From assembly GCA_963978545.1 (NCBI GenBank), contig OZ021723.1, forward strand, positions 48,190,569 through 48,254,568: a DNA stretch of 64,000 nt. Direction: 5' to 3'. Positions within the stretch are counted from its first letter, which is position 1. The number at the start of each line of letters is the position of its first letter. The notes beneath the pieces were generated by a model. It saw nothing but the letters and a program-made list of their open reading frames with translations. It ran no database searches and had not been told where the DNA came from. A program made the translations under genes and the position numbers. Source of the stretch: Linyphia triangularis (taxonomy: Eukaryota > Arthropoda > Arachnida > Araneae > Linyphiidae). This document shows, one piece after another, positions 38,521 to 53,974 of this stretch.

Positions 38521-38690
38521 GCAGTCTTAATCGTTTTTGTCCGGTTATCACCAATAAAGCGTAAGCATCTTTCACGTGGGCAACGGATCTCGATCGCGAG
38601 ACCTTTGGTTCTCGAGGCAGATACTTTGCCGCTGTGCAAAAGAGTACTACAGTGCACAGAAGCTTTATCTGTTATTTGAAGTCACCACAG
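38521..38690 (-). repeat. Direct repeat, copy 2 (about 170 bp)
   Basis: Partner of 38181-38331. It carries about 15 additional bases (CCGGTTATCACCAAT) near its start. Confidence 0.85.
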
Positions 38691-39165
38691 TTGCAACACT
38701 TTCAGCAATTCTCGAGAAATTCGGTTCTTTGTTTCCAGTTTTAGGTAAGAGATTTAATCTCTCAAAGAAGCAGTAACGCAGCATATCTTCGTATGTAGAA
38801 AGATTAATTTGAGATGTACCTTCACGGTTTCCAAATATTGGACATTTAAATTTGTTCCTTCAACTGATTTTTGATTTCATGTCTATTAGCAAATCAATCA
38901 AACCAAAAGGATGAAGAACGCAATTTAAAAACTCAATTATACTTCCGATTTCGTAGAAAATAATTATATTTCCTACATCGAGTGAAAATTACCAATTTTA
39001 ACCAAATTTCCAAAATTCAACTGCGATGCGGGGGGTAGAAGATATTATCCAATATAAAAAAAGTATATTTTACACAGTGTTTATGGAACCCAAAGAAAAC
39101 CCTTTCCGGCGTTATTAGAATAGCGATTTCGAAAAAAAAGAGAAGTTTTTTCAGCCCACCCTAGA

Positions 39166-39769
39166 GGGCAATCGGCAAAAGCATGGCAAAAGTGAATGCT
39201 GTTTAGAGTGTAAATTAACACGATTTTGCAGCAGCCCTAATGGATTCAATAAGATTAAGAAAATATATCCCCCTTCACAACCAATTACCTCTCCAAATCA
39301 ACAACAAAACTCCAAAGAACAAAAGCTTAAAATTAGGTTTGACTTTGAAAATGCGCAAATTGCATATACTTAAAAATAAATGTAAAATTTTTTGTTTTGT
39401 ATTATTTTAGTTTTTGCGATATTAGACTTTTTAGGTTACTTGTTTTCAATAATAATGAACGATAATGTTAAGAATTACATTTAGTTAGCTTGTTAATGAG
39501 TAGATGGCAGCACATAAACATGATTTTAAATAAGTAACTGATTCTTGTGTTAAATTAAGTTATTTAAATAAAATAACTATATTACAGAGCACATTAAAAA
39601 ACTTATGGTTTTCAGTTTTAATTTTATAGTAATTATTTAGGGGGGATTTTATGAAAAAGAAATATTTTGATCTGAAATTAGAAAATGAGGTTTTTAATTT
39701 ATATGCAGTTTTTATTGGTAATGAAGTTATAATTTTAAATTTTTAAATGAATTTAATTTTTTATTTATG
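39166..39769. other. AT-rich spacer, nothing recognised
   Basis: No feature seen. Confidence 0.5.
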
Positions 39770-40802
39770 AAAATGTTCACGATTGAAAAGCGAAGTGAGT
39801 TGGATCGTTCATCAGTTTGGAAAGTTCGCTATTGAAAAAAGTGGAGTTTGAGTATAATAAATTATATGTCTTAAATTGGTCGAATAGAAGTTCATTTTTG
39901 AAAATGTGAAAAGTTTTGAAACGTAAGTTTGGCTTAAAAGAATTTTGAAATGTAAAATGTTCACATTTGAAATGTGAAAAACCGACATGAACGAAACTTC
40001 GCTTTTAAAATCTGAAATACAAAAAGTTCGCAATTGAAACATGAAAAAAAAAAAAAAGTTTACTTTTGAAAAGAGAAATGAGTGTGGCTTAAACAGGTTT
40101 CGAAATGTGTAAAAAGTTGGCTTTTGAAATCTGAACAACGTGAATGATACTTCGCTTGTGAAAAAGTCCACGATTGAAAAGCGAAGTGAGTTTGGAGAAT
40201 TAAACAGAATCAACTTGAAAATGAAACTTTACTATCGAAAAAACTCGTAGATTCTAGTTCGCGAATGAAAAGGAAGGAACATGCACTTTGATTAACCTTG
40301 CTTTCAAACATGCGTTGCAGGGAAATGTTATTTGATGAAACTTTAGCAAGCTGTAATATAAGCAATGAGATTATTAGAAGTATATCTCGCCATAGTTTAC
40401 GAAAACAAAAGTATCAAACTCACTTTCTATCACCGCCTCATTGCAGTTTGGAAAATTCTAAAAATGAAGCGATGTAAGATGATCTTTCTATTTTCAATAA
40501 AATGTTATCTTTTATTAAGAATTAGTTTCCCAGTCTAAGCTATCTATAAAACAAAGTGGTTTTGTCACTAAATCAACATGCTATAAATGACTCTCGATTC
40601 TCAAAATATGATATAGTGAACTTTTCATACTTCAAACGCGAATTTTTCACATTTCAAAATCTGTTCAAGCTAAACTCACGTTCCAAAACTTTTCACATTT
40701 TCAAAAATGAACTTCTATTCGAACAATTTACGACATATAATTTATAATACTCAAACTCCACTTTTTCAATAGCGAACTTTCCATACTGATGAACGATTCA
40801 AC

Positions 40803-43800
40803 CAGAGACGACGCGAACGGGGGGCGTAGGGGGCGACTCGCCCCCCCCCCCCAAAGTTGTAGAAAATTGGACAGTCGGCAAATTTTCTAAATTTTAGAGA
40901 AAAATTTTTTTCTAAAGTCGATCCACAATAAAATCGAATTGAATGAAAATAATAATAATAATAATAATTGAACAAAAAATATTAAAAATATCGGAATGCA
41001 GAGTGACTCGAGTGTGAGGAATCGGCATTTTTACACTAGAAGTCTATTATAGGGGAGTCGGTGGTTTTTTTGCCGCCTGCAATGATGGACTGCGATCGCA
41101 AATATTACCATATAAATATCTTCATTATGTCACCCCGTCAATATTTTTAGAAAGGCTAATAGTCGGCAAATTTCTAAAATTTCATCCCTTCTTTTAAAAA
41201 TGCCTGGTGACGGAAGTTTCAAAACATATTGAATGGAAAAAAGCACAAATAATTAAAATCATCATTAGTATTACAAAATTGTGATCACAATTCAGCCTAA
41301 GTTGACGATCGGCAATTTTGAATTGGAGTAAGCATATCCTTTTTGACAGGAACATTAAAATAATCTAATCATTGATATTTTCACTGACATTAGATAACTT
41401 TGATATTTGTGGTACGTCAGATAAAGCCTCAAAAAACATGACAAACCCATTAAACTTCAATTACATAAAGTGTGTAATGTACATCATACGAGTTAAAGGT
41501 TTTATACAAAATTTTTAAAAAAAAAAAAATTGTATACGAAAATTGACCCGCATATTGACCCGAATGACAACGCCCACTTTTTCGTATCGAAAATTGATCA
41601 TCGCATGCGAAAACCCTGAAGAGCATTGGAACGGTACATGTATCACAAAAACGGATGCGTTATGAACTCACAAAAAAGCAAATCTGCGAACTGCCAGCAA
41701 AAACACGATCGGAGCAATGTAGGCCGCTCGCCAAATATTCAGCTTAGAAAACCGATTAAATTGCCTGTGATGGCACTCATGCGAACTTTGGCCTCTGTCA
41801 AATGCAAATTTCCATCGTACGCCTCGATCACGTTTTAATTGGCCATTCACACAGCCTTTTTTTGTGCGTGCATAATGCGTCAATTTTTTTGTGATACACG
41901 TACCTTTCCAACGGTCTTTAGGGTTTTCTCAGGCACTGAGCATTTTGCGACAAGAAAAAGTAGGTGTTGTCATTCGAAAATTTCGAGTGTCTGTAACCAT
42001 AAACAAAACCGCGTGAGCGCCATTTGTTGAAATTCACATAGTCCCGTGCTCATACTTCTGAATAACTATACTTGAAATCTCATCTCAATCTGTTGAACGG
42101 AACGGAAGTTAGAGGCCCATATTGTGAGAATATGTGCTCTGTTATATATTTCTTTTTTTTTTGTTTTTCATTTCCGACGCCTCTGCGGACTGAAGCCTGA
42201 TTTTTTGTTCCACCAATCGTTGGGTTGGGTGGCGCCGTCTGGGTTGCTTTATGTGATGTTATGTTATATTTATATATTTTCTGTCAGTTAGAAATTAGAA
42301 TTAGAATTAAGTTTTTGAATTTTGGCTGAACTAGTTGTGTTCTTTGGCCGGCGTTTCGAAGAAGCGAAGCGTTTTGTTTCATGTGCTGACACATATATCG
42401 GCAAGGCTTCTTTATGACCACCTTGTACTTCATATATTGAAAAGGCATTCCCAAAATAGTACATGCCACATGTAAACTGGAATGCAATATCGTATTTATT
42501 CCAACAAAATAATCTTTGCAAAAGTACTGAAAGGTTTATTATAATACTATCTAAAATTCTTAATGTGTAAACTTGCTCAAATAGCTGTGGCCCGACATTG
42601 TCAGGTACAACCAGGTTCAGTCTATTGCAAATTGTGAATATACTTTGAATTCCTATCCTCGATTTCTTGCGCAGTTTGGCCTTTGTGTTGCCATTGCTCT
42701 TAATAAATCTGAAAAACAACCAACCTATCTTGGATTTCATCACTTTATACTCGTTAACATTGGAAAAAATTGCCTTTGAGATAAACTAAGATTTTTTAGT
42801 CTAAATACATTTAAAAATATTTCAAATTGGATCAATAAATCTCAAGTTAGGATCATAACCATTACATGTGGGTAAGGGATATGAGGGTGAGTTTTTGGAA
42901 ATTTCATATTGATAGTGACGTTTCTCTTGCTTTGAAGATCAAATGTGCAACTTTTTCTTCCTCAAGATCGGAATAACACTGTAGATTTGAATACATCTCT
43001 CTACCTCTACCCCCCCCCCATTTTCCCCAAAAAAACCCACAGGTACTATTCCTTATATAGTTTGGATTGTTGTGCTAAAAATTATGACATGCTTATTTAT
43101 AGATCTGAATATTTTGTCACTAAATTCGAAGTTCTTTTAGTTGCGAATAAATTACCTTTCTGCATATAAATATTATAGTTTGGTTTAATGCTAAAGTAAT
43201 CCATTTCATTTTTAACCCAGCTTAGGAAAAAAACTAGCATTTTCAAGTATACTTTCCTTCTTGAACAAATGATTATTGTTCAAAAAACGAGTAATATTTA
43301 CAGAAATTATTGCTGATAAACCATACCACATCAGTGAAAAACCACAAAAAAATCATGAAATTAAATCCAGCAATTTTGATAAAAATATATACTCGAAGTA
43401 ACTACTTTTAAGAAGTAAGTTCCTGGATTGAATTGTTACAAAAAAATTAAGTTTTACTATTAATACACTTTTCAAGAAAAATCAAAAATTGTTCTTTTTT
43501 AGTTAGGAAAATGTGTTAAAAATTACTTAAAAATTAAGTAATTAACAAAATAGGGAGGTGTAAGGTGACTAAAGTTTTTGTTCAATCCTTGATTTTTCGA
43601 AGATGGGAATTGGATTTCCTGATTGGATGTTAGTTAATAATTGTGGGGGGGGGGGCATTAATGTTCTGTTCAAATTGATAAATTAATATCTATATATTTT
43701 TTTCTTGTAAATTAAATTTTTTTCCCCATGTTACTTTATTTTTTGAAAGCCAGAGGGGTGGGAGTGCAAGTGAATGTTTCTTATGTCCCTGACATTGTAT

Positions 43801-44628
43801 CTATTATAACAATTGCAGTGCTTCGCGTAGGAAATTTTCTGTAATAGCAATAGTACGCCAGAATTAAAAAAAAAAAAAAAAAAAATTCCAAATTTTTTTT
43901 TCTATACAATTCTTTATAAAAAAGCCACCTATTTGATCAATAATTTTCATCAATTTAATTTCGTGTTAAAGTGCTATTTCCAAGCACTTTTACACGTTTA
44001 ATTAATTTTTTTCGAAACTATAATTTGAAAATTTAAAAAAAAAAGTTGTATCGAAAGAAGCACTTGTACTACTCAGGTTACTGAATTGGTTTAAGATTGT
44101 AGGGGAAAATTCTATCCATCTGCAAAGTATAAATGTCTCCTCCCCCCCCCCTACCCCCAAATAAAAACGCTTCCAAAAATAATCTTCTTTGTTCGGAGAG
44201 GAAGGGGTAATTTACTAAAAAGAAATAAAAATTAAATGAATTTGAAGGAATTTTAACTATAATATGATGGGAATTTACTTGAAATTTGACATTAATTACG
44301 TATTAATAAAATGCCATAAAATATTAAAAATGGGTTAGATGGTGATTTAAAAGTAATTAAAATTAATTGCACATTAAATAAAATAATTCACAATTAAATA
44401 AAAAAAAATGCATTAACAATTAGTTTTACATTAATTAATAATTATGTATTAATTATTCATATATTAATTAAAAATTATTTATACGTTAATTTTACATTAA
44501 TAAAAATTAGTTAACAATTTATTAACACCTTAATTTATATTTTCTACATTTACACCGGATATGCTTTGATTTCAGTCGGCAAAACGATGTCTACGCCCCC
44601 CCAACCAAAATTCTTAGCGACGGCCCTG
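40803..44628. mobile_element. hAT-superfamily-like element nested in the foldback arm
   Basis: The octamer GATTCAAC flanks it exactly (40795-40802 and 44629-44636), as expected for hAT. The left end begins CAGAGACGACGCGAACGGGG and the complemented right end CAGGGCCGTCGCTAAGAATT, so the terminal inverted repeat is CAGRGMCGWCGC. Both ends carry GGGGGGCGTAG and a TCGGCAAA subterminal word. No intact transposase frame is visible. A hairpin element lies inside at 41561-41976. A 151-codon minus frame (42288-42743) has no recognisable hAT motif. Confidence 0.85.
41561..41976. mobile_element. Hairpin element with about 165-bp inverted arms inside the hAT-like element
   Basis: From CGAATGACAACGCCCACTTT (41561) the left arm runs to about 41725. 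Its complement runs from about 41812 to 41976, ending GTGTTGTCATTCG. Shared blocks include GAAAACCCT, CATTGGAACGGTAC and GTATCACAAAAA. The arms are diverged by about a fifth, so this is an old fold. There is no target duplication I can confirm. Confidence 0.7.
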
Positions 44629-44950
44629 GATTCAACTCACTTCATTTTTCAATCGTGAACATTTTCACAAGCGAAGTGTCATTCATGTTGTTCGTATTTC
44701 AAAAGCCAACCTTTTTATATATCAATCGAGAACTTTTCACAATTCAAAATCTGTTTAACTCAAACTCACGTTTCCAAACTTTTCACATTTTCAAAAATGA
44801 GCTGCTATTCTAACAATTTAAGACTTATAATTTATTATACTCAAACTTCATTTTTTCAATAGCTAACTTTCCGAACTGTTGAACGATCCAACTCATCTTT
44901 TCAATCGTGAGCATTTTCAAAAGCGAACTTTCACTCATACTAGATCTAGT

Positions 44951-47034
44951 TGGTCCAGACTCCTACGCAATCATACTACTTAATCATACAACGCAATCAT
45001 GCTCTAATCTTCACCTTCCATTCAAATAACTCAAATAACGGTTTCTTTAAAATGAGGGTAAGAATAAAATAATGTATCCGATATCAACTGGAAAAATAAA
45101 AACCCTTATGAGTTTTGCAAGCGTTATCGAATTTAACTTGAAATTATAACTGTATATTATATTAAGTAATGTATTATTATCAATTCTGATCCTTGTTTTG
45201 TAGGTAAAACTGGGGCTTTAGCCTATTAATTGAAATTCCCATGCATTATTTGGGGAATTACTGTTACTTTAGGAATTTCGTTTTGACTACTATATCTGCA
45301 AAAAAATTTTTTTCAAAAGTCTATATGTTTTTAAAAAATTCAAATTTTGTTTAATAGAAAACCTAAGTATTTTCCAAGAAATTTTTTTTTGCTTAAAATA
45401 AATTTTTGCAAAGAGCATATTGTTAATATGTAAAAACCGAGTCTTTAGTGAATAAAATATTTGACATGGTAATCTTCAAAATAGTCCACTTTTACAAAAA
45501 GTATATGATATATGGACCAAAAGCGCATTCATTAATGGATTAAACAAGTAGTAATCAAAGAAATTAAAAAACTTATACAGAAAGCCAGGAAAATATATAA
45601 ACCAAATTTCAGGTAAAGCAATCAGTTAAAGAAGAAGAATTCAAAGAATTTTTAAAGGAGAATTTAAATACTTTCAACATTTGGAAATTACGGTTAGAAT
45701 TGGTTTATTATTGAATTTCTCCTCAAGTTATAGATGTAATTTGCAGGATTTGTCCTTTAAAGAATAGGAATCTTAAGATGTTAGTAATTTTGTGTACTTT
45801 TTGTTAGTGGAGTAATGTGAATCACACTGTTGTGAGATATTGCAGAGTATGAAAAGGAAGAAGAAACATAGGAAGAATATTAGGAATATTATTAAACATG
45901 AGTTCTTGCAACAAACGATTTTTTTACTTGAATACTTGTGTTATACGTGAAAATTCAAGTTAAAATGTTGTTATAACTTTATATTTGAAATTAATACATT
46001 GTAAACTTTTGTGTTTATTTTTCTAAAATGAATTGCAGAAAGAAATTTGGAAATGTTTGTCTCTTTGATTTAAGTGAACTACTTTTAAATGCTGTTATGC
46101 CTATTTTAAGTGATTTGAAAAGAAAGCCCCAAAACATGATTTTAGCCGTATTGGTCTTCAAATCATGATTTCTTTGGTTTCATTATTAAAGTGCAATTCC
46201 TTTTACCAAAAATATTTGCGTTCAGTTTGTTAAGGAGGAACATGAATAATGAATGCATGCAATGTTTCTTAGTTTTGTTATGATTTTTGTAAATATGAAG
46301 AATTTTGAAATTTTTGACTGAACTGTATAAATATGAAAGTGAAATGATTTACATAGACAAATCTATAATTTTTTTGCAGTGATGATTATCAATTCTTAAA
46401 TGTTTTTAAGATTCCAGATTTCATACAACAGTAGTCATTTTGCTGCTTTAATCCTCAACGAATAATTTCTATTATGAATTACTACTACAAATGTTATAGT
46501 GACTGTAAGTCTGATCAGGAATTGGGCTCAGAAACAGAAATTAAGAAGACTTGCAGGAAATAAATTCTTGAATGACTTTTCTGACTTAAGAATATTTCTT
46601 TGGGGCATTTTTAATACTTATGCTGATATATATTATATTAATTTGTAAACTATGTATACAATATATAACATCCTGAGTGTTAGGTCAATTATATTCTACC
46701 ATAATACTACCTCTTCTGCCTTGTAATATTTAATCTGATGTTATTCATCTTAGTAAAGTGGCATTAGTTTATTTTTTATAATATTTATACTAAATTTAGT
46801 ATCTTTTGAATAAATGTTCCACAAAATAAATGTTCTGTTCTGAGTGAATTCTTAAATTATGTGGTAAAGAGTATTTCACGTACTCCTGCTTTACAATGTT
46901 AACGAAGTTTTAAGATTTACTAAGAACATTGCAATAACTTGGTACTTCATTAAAATTACTTCAATAAGAAGCAACATAACTCGGATTTTTGCTGTGTAGC
47001 ATATCAAACTCATAAGTAAACAAATAACGACATA
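44951..47034. other. AT-rich spacer, nothing recognised
   Basis: About 2 kb with no supported gene. It lies downstream of bursicon beta in transcription terms and could in part be its 3' untranslated region if a distal poly(A) site is used. Confidence 0.4.
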
Positions 47035-47040
47035 TTTATT
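47035..47040 (-). terminator. Candidate polyadenylation signal of bursicon beta
   Basis: AATAAA on the minus strand, about 250 bases past the stop codon. It is the nearest canonical hexamer I found. Confidence 0.35.
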
Positions 47041-47290
47041 GAAGAAAACATTAGCTTTTTTAAATACAGCACATTCTTAACACTGCTTAACAAACATAAA
47101 ATTTTATTCAAAACAAAAACTACTATCAGATTATAAACAAAAAAGAATTTACAATTAATATAAATGAAACGAGAGTCATAGTTCGAGGTTTATATGAGAA
47201 ATATTTTCTTTTTGAAGTTATAATTGTTAGCACAGCTAGCCAAGGCAATTGATAATAAACTTTTGTGGCAAATAAATAAACAGCTGTGAA

Positions 47291-47449
47291 TCAGAGTCCG
47301 CACTTGTGACAGGCACACGCTTCCGGTTCTTTCAAATGGATTACCATTGTGCCCTGCTGTCCGAAGATTCGTTTCCCATCTTGTGTGTAGCAGTCCGTGA
47401 GCAAGATTTCTCGTTGCCTCATCCAAGTCTCTCTACAGCAGTGACATTC
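47291..47449 (-). CDS. pburs: Bursicon beta (partner of bursicon), coding exon 2
   Basis: This exon encodes residues 94-145 and the stop. It opens after a TTGTAG acceptor with ECHCCRETWMRQREILLTDC and closes with PEACACHKCGL. The Cys-x-Cys-Cys near the start and Cys-x-Cys-x-x-Cys at the end are the signature of the second half of the bursicon cystine knot. Cysteines 95, 97, 98, 113, 138, 140 and 143 join four from exon 1 to make 11 mature cysteines. The phase-0 intron (47450-48185, 736 bp) falls between FLK and ECHCC. The stop is TGA at 47291-47293. Confidence 0.96.
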   Translation of the reverse strand, partial: ECHCCRETWMRQREILLTDCYTQDGKRIFGQQGTMVIHLKEPEACACHKCGL

Positions 47450-48185
47450 CTACAACGACACATACATAATCATAAATTCAATTTCTCAATCGCCCAAAGA
47501 CTTTATAATACGCATGAAAAGTACATTGAATGCTATTGCTCTAGAAGCTAACACTTTTCTGCACTGAAAATTTAAATGTCTTAAAAAAAATCTCAAAAGT
47601 GGTACACAAAATTAACCGACACTTTTTTCTCTTACAATCGATTTTACAGGGAAATCCACAAAAGTTTTATCTATCAAAAGTCCTTCAATTGAGAGGACAA
47701 ACTTTCAGCAATGAATTAAAATGTAATCAATGTTAGACTAATAGCGGTTCTAAACAAAATTTGCAATTAACCAAAAGATTGTGACAGCTGGTCCCTAACC
47801 TTAAATGTAAAGGGTTCGTGACACTTGTAAATGTTATCTCTTGTGTTCATCTGAATTTATTGACATTTGCAGTTTTGTTTTTAAAATACGGGTTTCATAA
47901 TTTAACCGGTACAGAATATCGGTTCTGTTTGTAAGCTGTTAAAACTTTAATTTATTAATCCCAACTCCTACTATTTTTTGGCGCTCATGCCTGCCAAAAT
48001 AATCTCTAACTTCCAATTCGAATAGGCTTTGAATTAGTCTTTGCCTGACGTGTAGATCATGAAGTGTTACTAAATAATTCGCTCTTTATACACAATCCAC
48101 GATTGATGTAGCTTGACATAATTTTCAACTAGCTTCGATTTCTAAACGAACGTCAACAGATAAAACATCGTAGTTTAGCTTGTAC

Positions 48186-48464
48186 CTTAAGAAATCCTGT
48201 AGGTGTGACGACGCTTGGCTGTATCTGCGAATTACAAGTCCCTTCGCACTTGGTGACACCAATGGTGCCTTCGCAGGATCTCACCACATTCCCCAGGTCA
48301 TCGTACTCCTCTTTTGTCACCTGGATTGTGGAAGGAAGTGTCTCGCATGCATCCTTCGGGTGCGCTACCACCTCTGCCATCTCGGCGTCGTTTTGTTCAC
48401 GACATACTACCAACACCAGCCACCAACATGCCAATAGAAGACTCTTGGTGAGGGAAGTGGGCAT
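48186..48464 (-). CDS. pburs: Bursicon beta (partner of bursicon), coding exon 1
   Basis: This is the beta subunit of the secreted neurohormone bursicon. With the alpha subunit encoded at 56011-60938 it forms the heterodimer that activates the leucine-rich-repeat receptor LGR2/rickets and drives cuticle tanning after ecdysis. In insects subunit homodimers have been linked to immune signalling. The exon encodes residues 1-93. [20 protein letters not shown] is a signal peptide with a basic residue before a hydrophobic core. The mature part carries [19 protein letters not shown] and [19 protein letters not shown], close to the insect sequence. Cysteines 40, 64, 73 and 77 belong to the knot. Total length of 145 aa is typical. 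The donor is AAG|GTACAA. A TTTCAG acceptor ends exactly before the ATG, so an upstream non-coding exon is likely (see 50585-50796). Confidence 0.97.
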
Positions 48465-50062
48465 CTGAAATAGTGAAATGATATTACAGGTACATGGTTA
48501 AATTGCAAACATATTTTCCTTTAAAATAGCTAAGTCAATTTCGTTGTGCTGTTCCTAAGCTAAGCTGTAAGTATTAGTAATTCCACTACGAACCAATAGT
48601 ATTTCTTCTATGATAATGTAACCATGGTTAAAAACTTGAGCACGAAAAAAATACCGTGACCTCAAGAGTCACTAATTTGAAAGAAACAGACTAAAGTACT
48701 GCCGTCCCGTAAGGTAAAAATCCCAAATCCAATTGTTTTAAGAGTGCATTTTTATGAGTCTCATTCATTTCATTAGAATTTTTTTTATTAAAAGGTGCCA
48801 ACGCTGTAAAAATCAATCTAGATGAGAAAAAGCATTTTCTATGGACGAATAAGAAAAGTTGAATTTAGTGCCTTTTTTCACAGTTGAGAAGGAGAAGAGG
48901 GGGTTGGGGGGGGGGGGAAGGGGAGGGTATTATAATATTGAGAGCATACGTCTGACGCTGATTTTATTGTCTTTTGGTAGGCAAGTTTTTAAAATGAGGA
49001 AGCCAAAGAGATTTCTGACAGTGTAAAAAGTTGTTCCCATTTATTTAAATTTTAATTTACAGAATGACGGATAAATGATAATACATATTCATCAATTTGA
49101 TTACATTGGTGACTTGGAATGACTTCAAGATAGCTATAAGTTGTGTCAGTTTAAAGTGATGGTATCTATAGTGCCATTTAGAGCCTGTACTTATCTTCAA
49201 ATTCTATGGAAAAGCAATTTGTGATTTTTAAAACATGAAAATCGTATATTTTCATCTGTAGTGAAAATGACCATTTGCTCTTTATTTATTTCCTTGAACT
49301 TATATCTTATCTTTATAGCATGTAAAACTTAGCTGAAGATATAGTACTTAATATGGTTACTTCATGATAACCATTTGGTATAATTAAAGGTTATTTCAGT
49401 CAACTTTCTAATATGACTAAAAAGAGACTAATGTTGAAACTACAATGAAAGGTTTCTAAGTTGAAGTTAACTATCTCCAATTGTCGTCATAAAGAGAAAG
49501 GGATATCTCTAGATACCAGAAGAGGTTAAAGAACTCTGGATAAATATGTTTTATTGTTTAGTTTTATGGATAGACGGCAAACGAATATAACCCTAGGGAG
49601 AAATCCTTCAACGTTTAAGTAGAAGGTTATTTAGAAATTTAAATAGATAAGAATGCAAATTTAACTAATCACATTAATTAAATATGCATTTTTACTAGAA
49701 ACCAGTTTACCTTTGGAATGTAATTTTTTTTTCCTTTTTTAAATAGTATTTTATTTGCGTTTTGAATCTTAAGCACTGTATATAATACATACTCAAGTTT
49801 TTTATTTTTATATCATAAAATGAACTTGAGAAGAATTAAAAAAAAAACAAAAAAAAAAAACAAAAAAAAAAAAACGTAAAATGATGAGGTTAAAATAACA
49901 AATGGATGAAGAATAATGAAAAACTAACAGCTTATAATTTAAATATAATTTATACCCGCAAAAAATTTCTCAAACATTGTTAGAATATAACAGGAAAATT
50001 TATATTCAATTATTCACAAAATTAATTAAATATATAATGTTTTAAAAATAGTACTATTTTAA

Positions 50063-50114
<52 letters not shown>

Positions 50115-50584
50115 TTTCGAAACTATTTACACCTTATTTGAGATACAAATTTTTCTATAGCTCTTTATGAAAATATTTAACAAACTATTAGAGAATTTTT
50201 ACAACTTCATTAAAATATAGAATCAAGTGCTATTTCAAAACCTTTCATATATCGTCTAATATTTCTTTACCATATTGCCACAAATATATATTTCAAAGAA
50301 TAACTCCTTTTAACAAAGAAATTAAATCTTACAAAATCTTCTACAAAACTTTTAAAAATTACGCATTTTATCAAAGGTAAATAGTTAGAAAAAAATGTCA
50401 ATGCTTAAGAAATTATTCAGTTATTCCACTGATTTACTGGCAAGTAATTTTACTAAACAATTCAAAAGTATATTTATATAAACAATACAAGAAGAATAAG
50501 ATTTAAATATTTTTTTTTTTTCTAAATTAATACTATACTCTCTCAGAATCGGTTATATGGAAATTACCATAAAAAAAAACTTAC
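48465..50584. other. Putative 5' intron of bursicon beta, nothing else recognised
   Basis: AT-rich with a G-rich run (48897-48927) and A tracts (49838-49874). A 45-base T tract lies at 50068-50112. No other gene is visible. Confidence 0.4.
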
Positions 50585-50796
50585 TTCTAAAGTTACCTAA
50601 ACTAAATTCTTCGAGTCCCTGCAGAATACAAATCTACCCGTGTTGCCTCTTTCTTTTGTGGAATACAAATGACAAGTTGAAAAATTCGTCGAAATAACTG
50701 AAGGGGAGAGGGAGTGTCGAATAATGGAGTTTGTATAGAAAGGGTGGAAAATGGCAACACCGCGGGAATTTTGAACGAAACTGAAACTCCCACTGA
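50585..50796 (-). promoter_or_regulatory. Candidate start site and 5' leader exon of bursicon beta
   Basis: Within AT-rich DNA this block is GC-richer. Read on the minus strand it starts at an arthropod-type initiator TCAGT (50792-50796) and runs about 210 bases without any ATG. It ends at a strong donor, AGAA|GTAAGT (intron from 50584 downward). A second donor, TTTAG|GTAACT, lies at 50597/50596. Spliced to the acceptor just before the ATG at 48464, it would form the 5' leader of bursicon beta. This is inference from signals only. An enhancer or an old repeat is the alternative. Confidence 0.35.

Positions 50797-53974
<3,178 letters not shown>

Larger units (their letters stand above)
35585..39165 (-). 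mobile_element. 3.6-kb structure with long inverted ends around a gene relic
   Basis: The left arm (about 35585-35800) and the complemented right arm (about 38945-39165) share TTTCGAAATCGCTATTCTAA, then TTTCTTTGRGTTC, a GTGTAAAAT block, a T tract, TTGGATAATATC, a poly-C run, GCATCRCA and TTACTCGCTACAGGAAATAT-like text. The left arm is followed by a diverged second copy of the same unit (to about 35990). Arms this long that enclose a decayed gene suggest a DNA transposon or foldback element. I did not find a target duplication, so the outer limits are approximate. Confidence 0.6.
39770..44950. mobile_element. Foldback-like element with long inverted arms, split by a hAT-like insertion
   Basis: The left arm (about 39775-40215) is the complement of sequence found to the right in two parts, 40590-40802 and 44637-44945. 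Landmarks are CACATTTTCAAAAATGAACT, GACATATAATTTAT, ACTCAAACTCCACTTTTTC, AATAGCGAACTTTCC and TCAATCGTGAACATTTTCAC. The arm is itself made of diverged subrepeats rich in TTTTCAAA words, a foldback hallmark. The centre (40216-40589) has no coding frame. The right arm is interrupted by the element at 40803-44628. Confidence 0.75.

Noticed and set aside
38307..38657. 116-codon minus-strand frame as a gene
   Set aside because: It spans the direct duplication and a poly-G run. The text looks like dispersed repeat sequence that is often predicted as protein by mistake.
39812..40213. 133-codon minus-strand frame rich in Phe and Ser
   Set aside because: It follows the TTTTCAAA-type subrepeats of the foldback arm, so its openness is compositional.
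42288..42743. 151-codon minus-strand frame inside the hAT-like element, considered as transposase
   Set aside because: No hAT catalytic or dimerisation motif can be seen. It may be a chance frame.
48180..48468. Plus-strand frames over bursicon beta exon 1
   Set aside because: Shadows of the real minus-strand exon.
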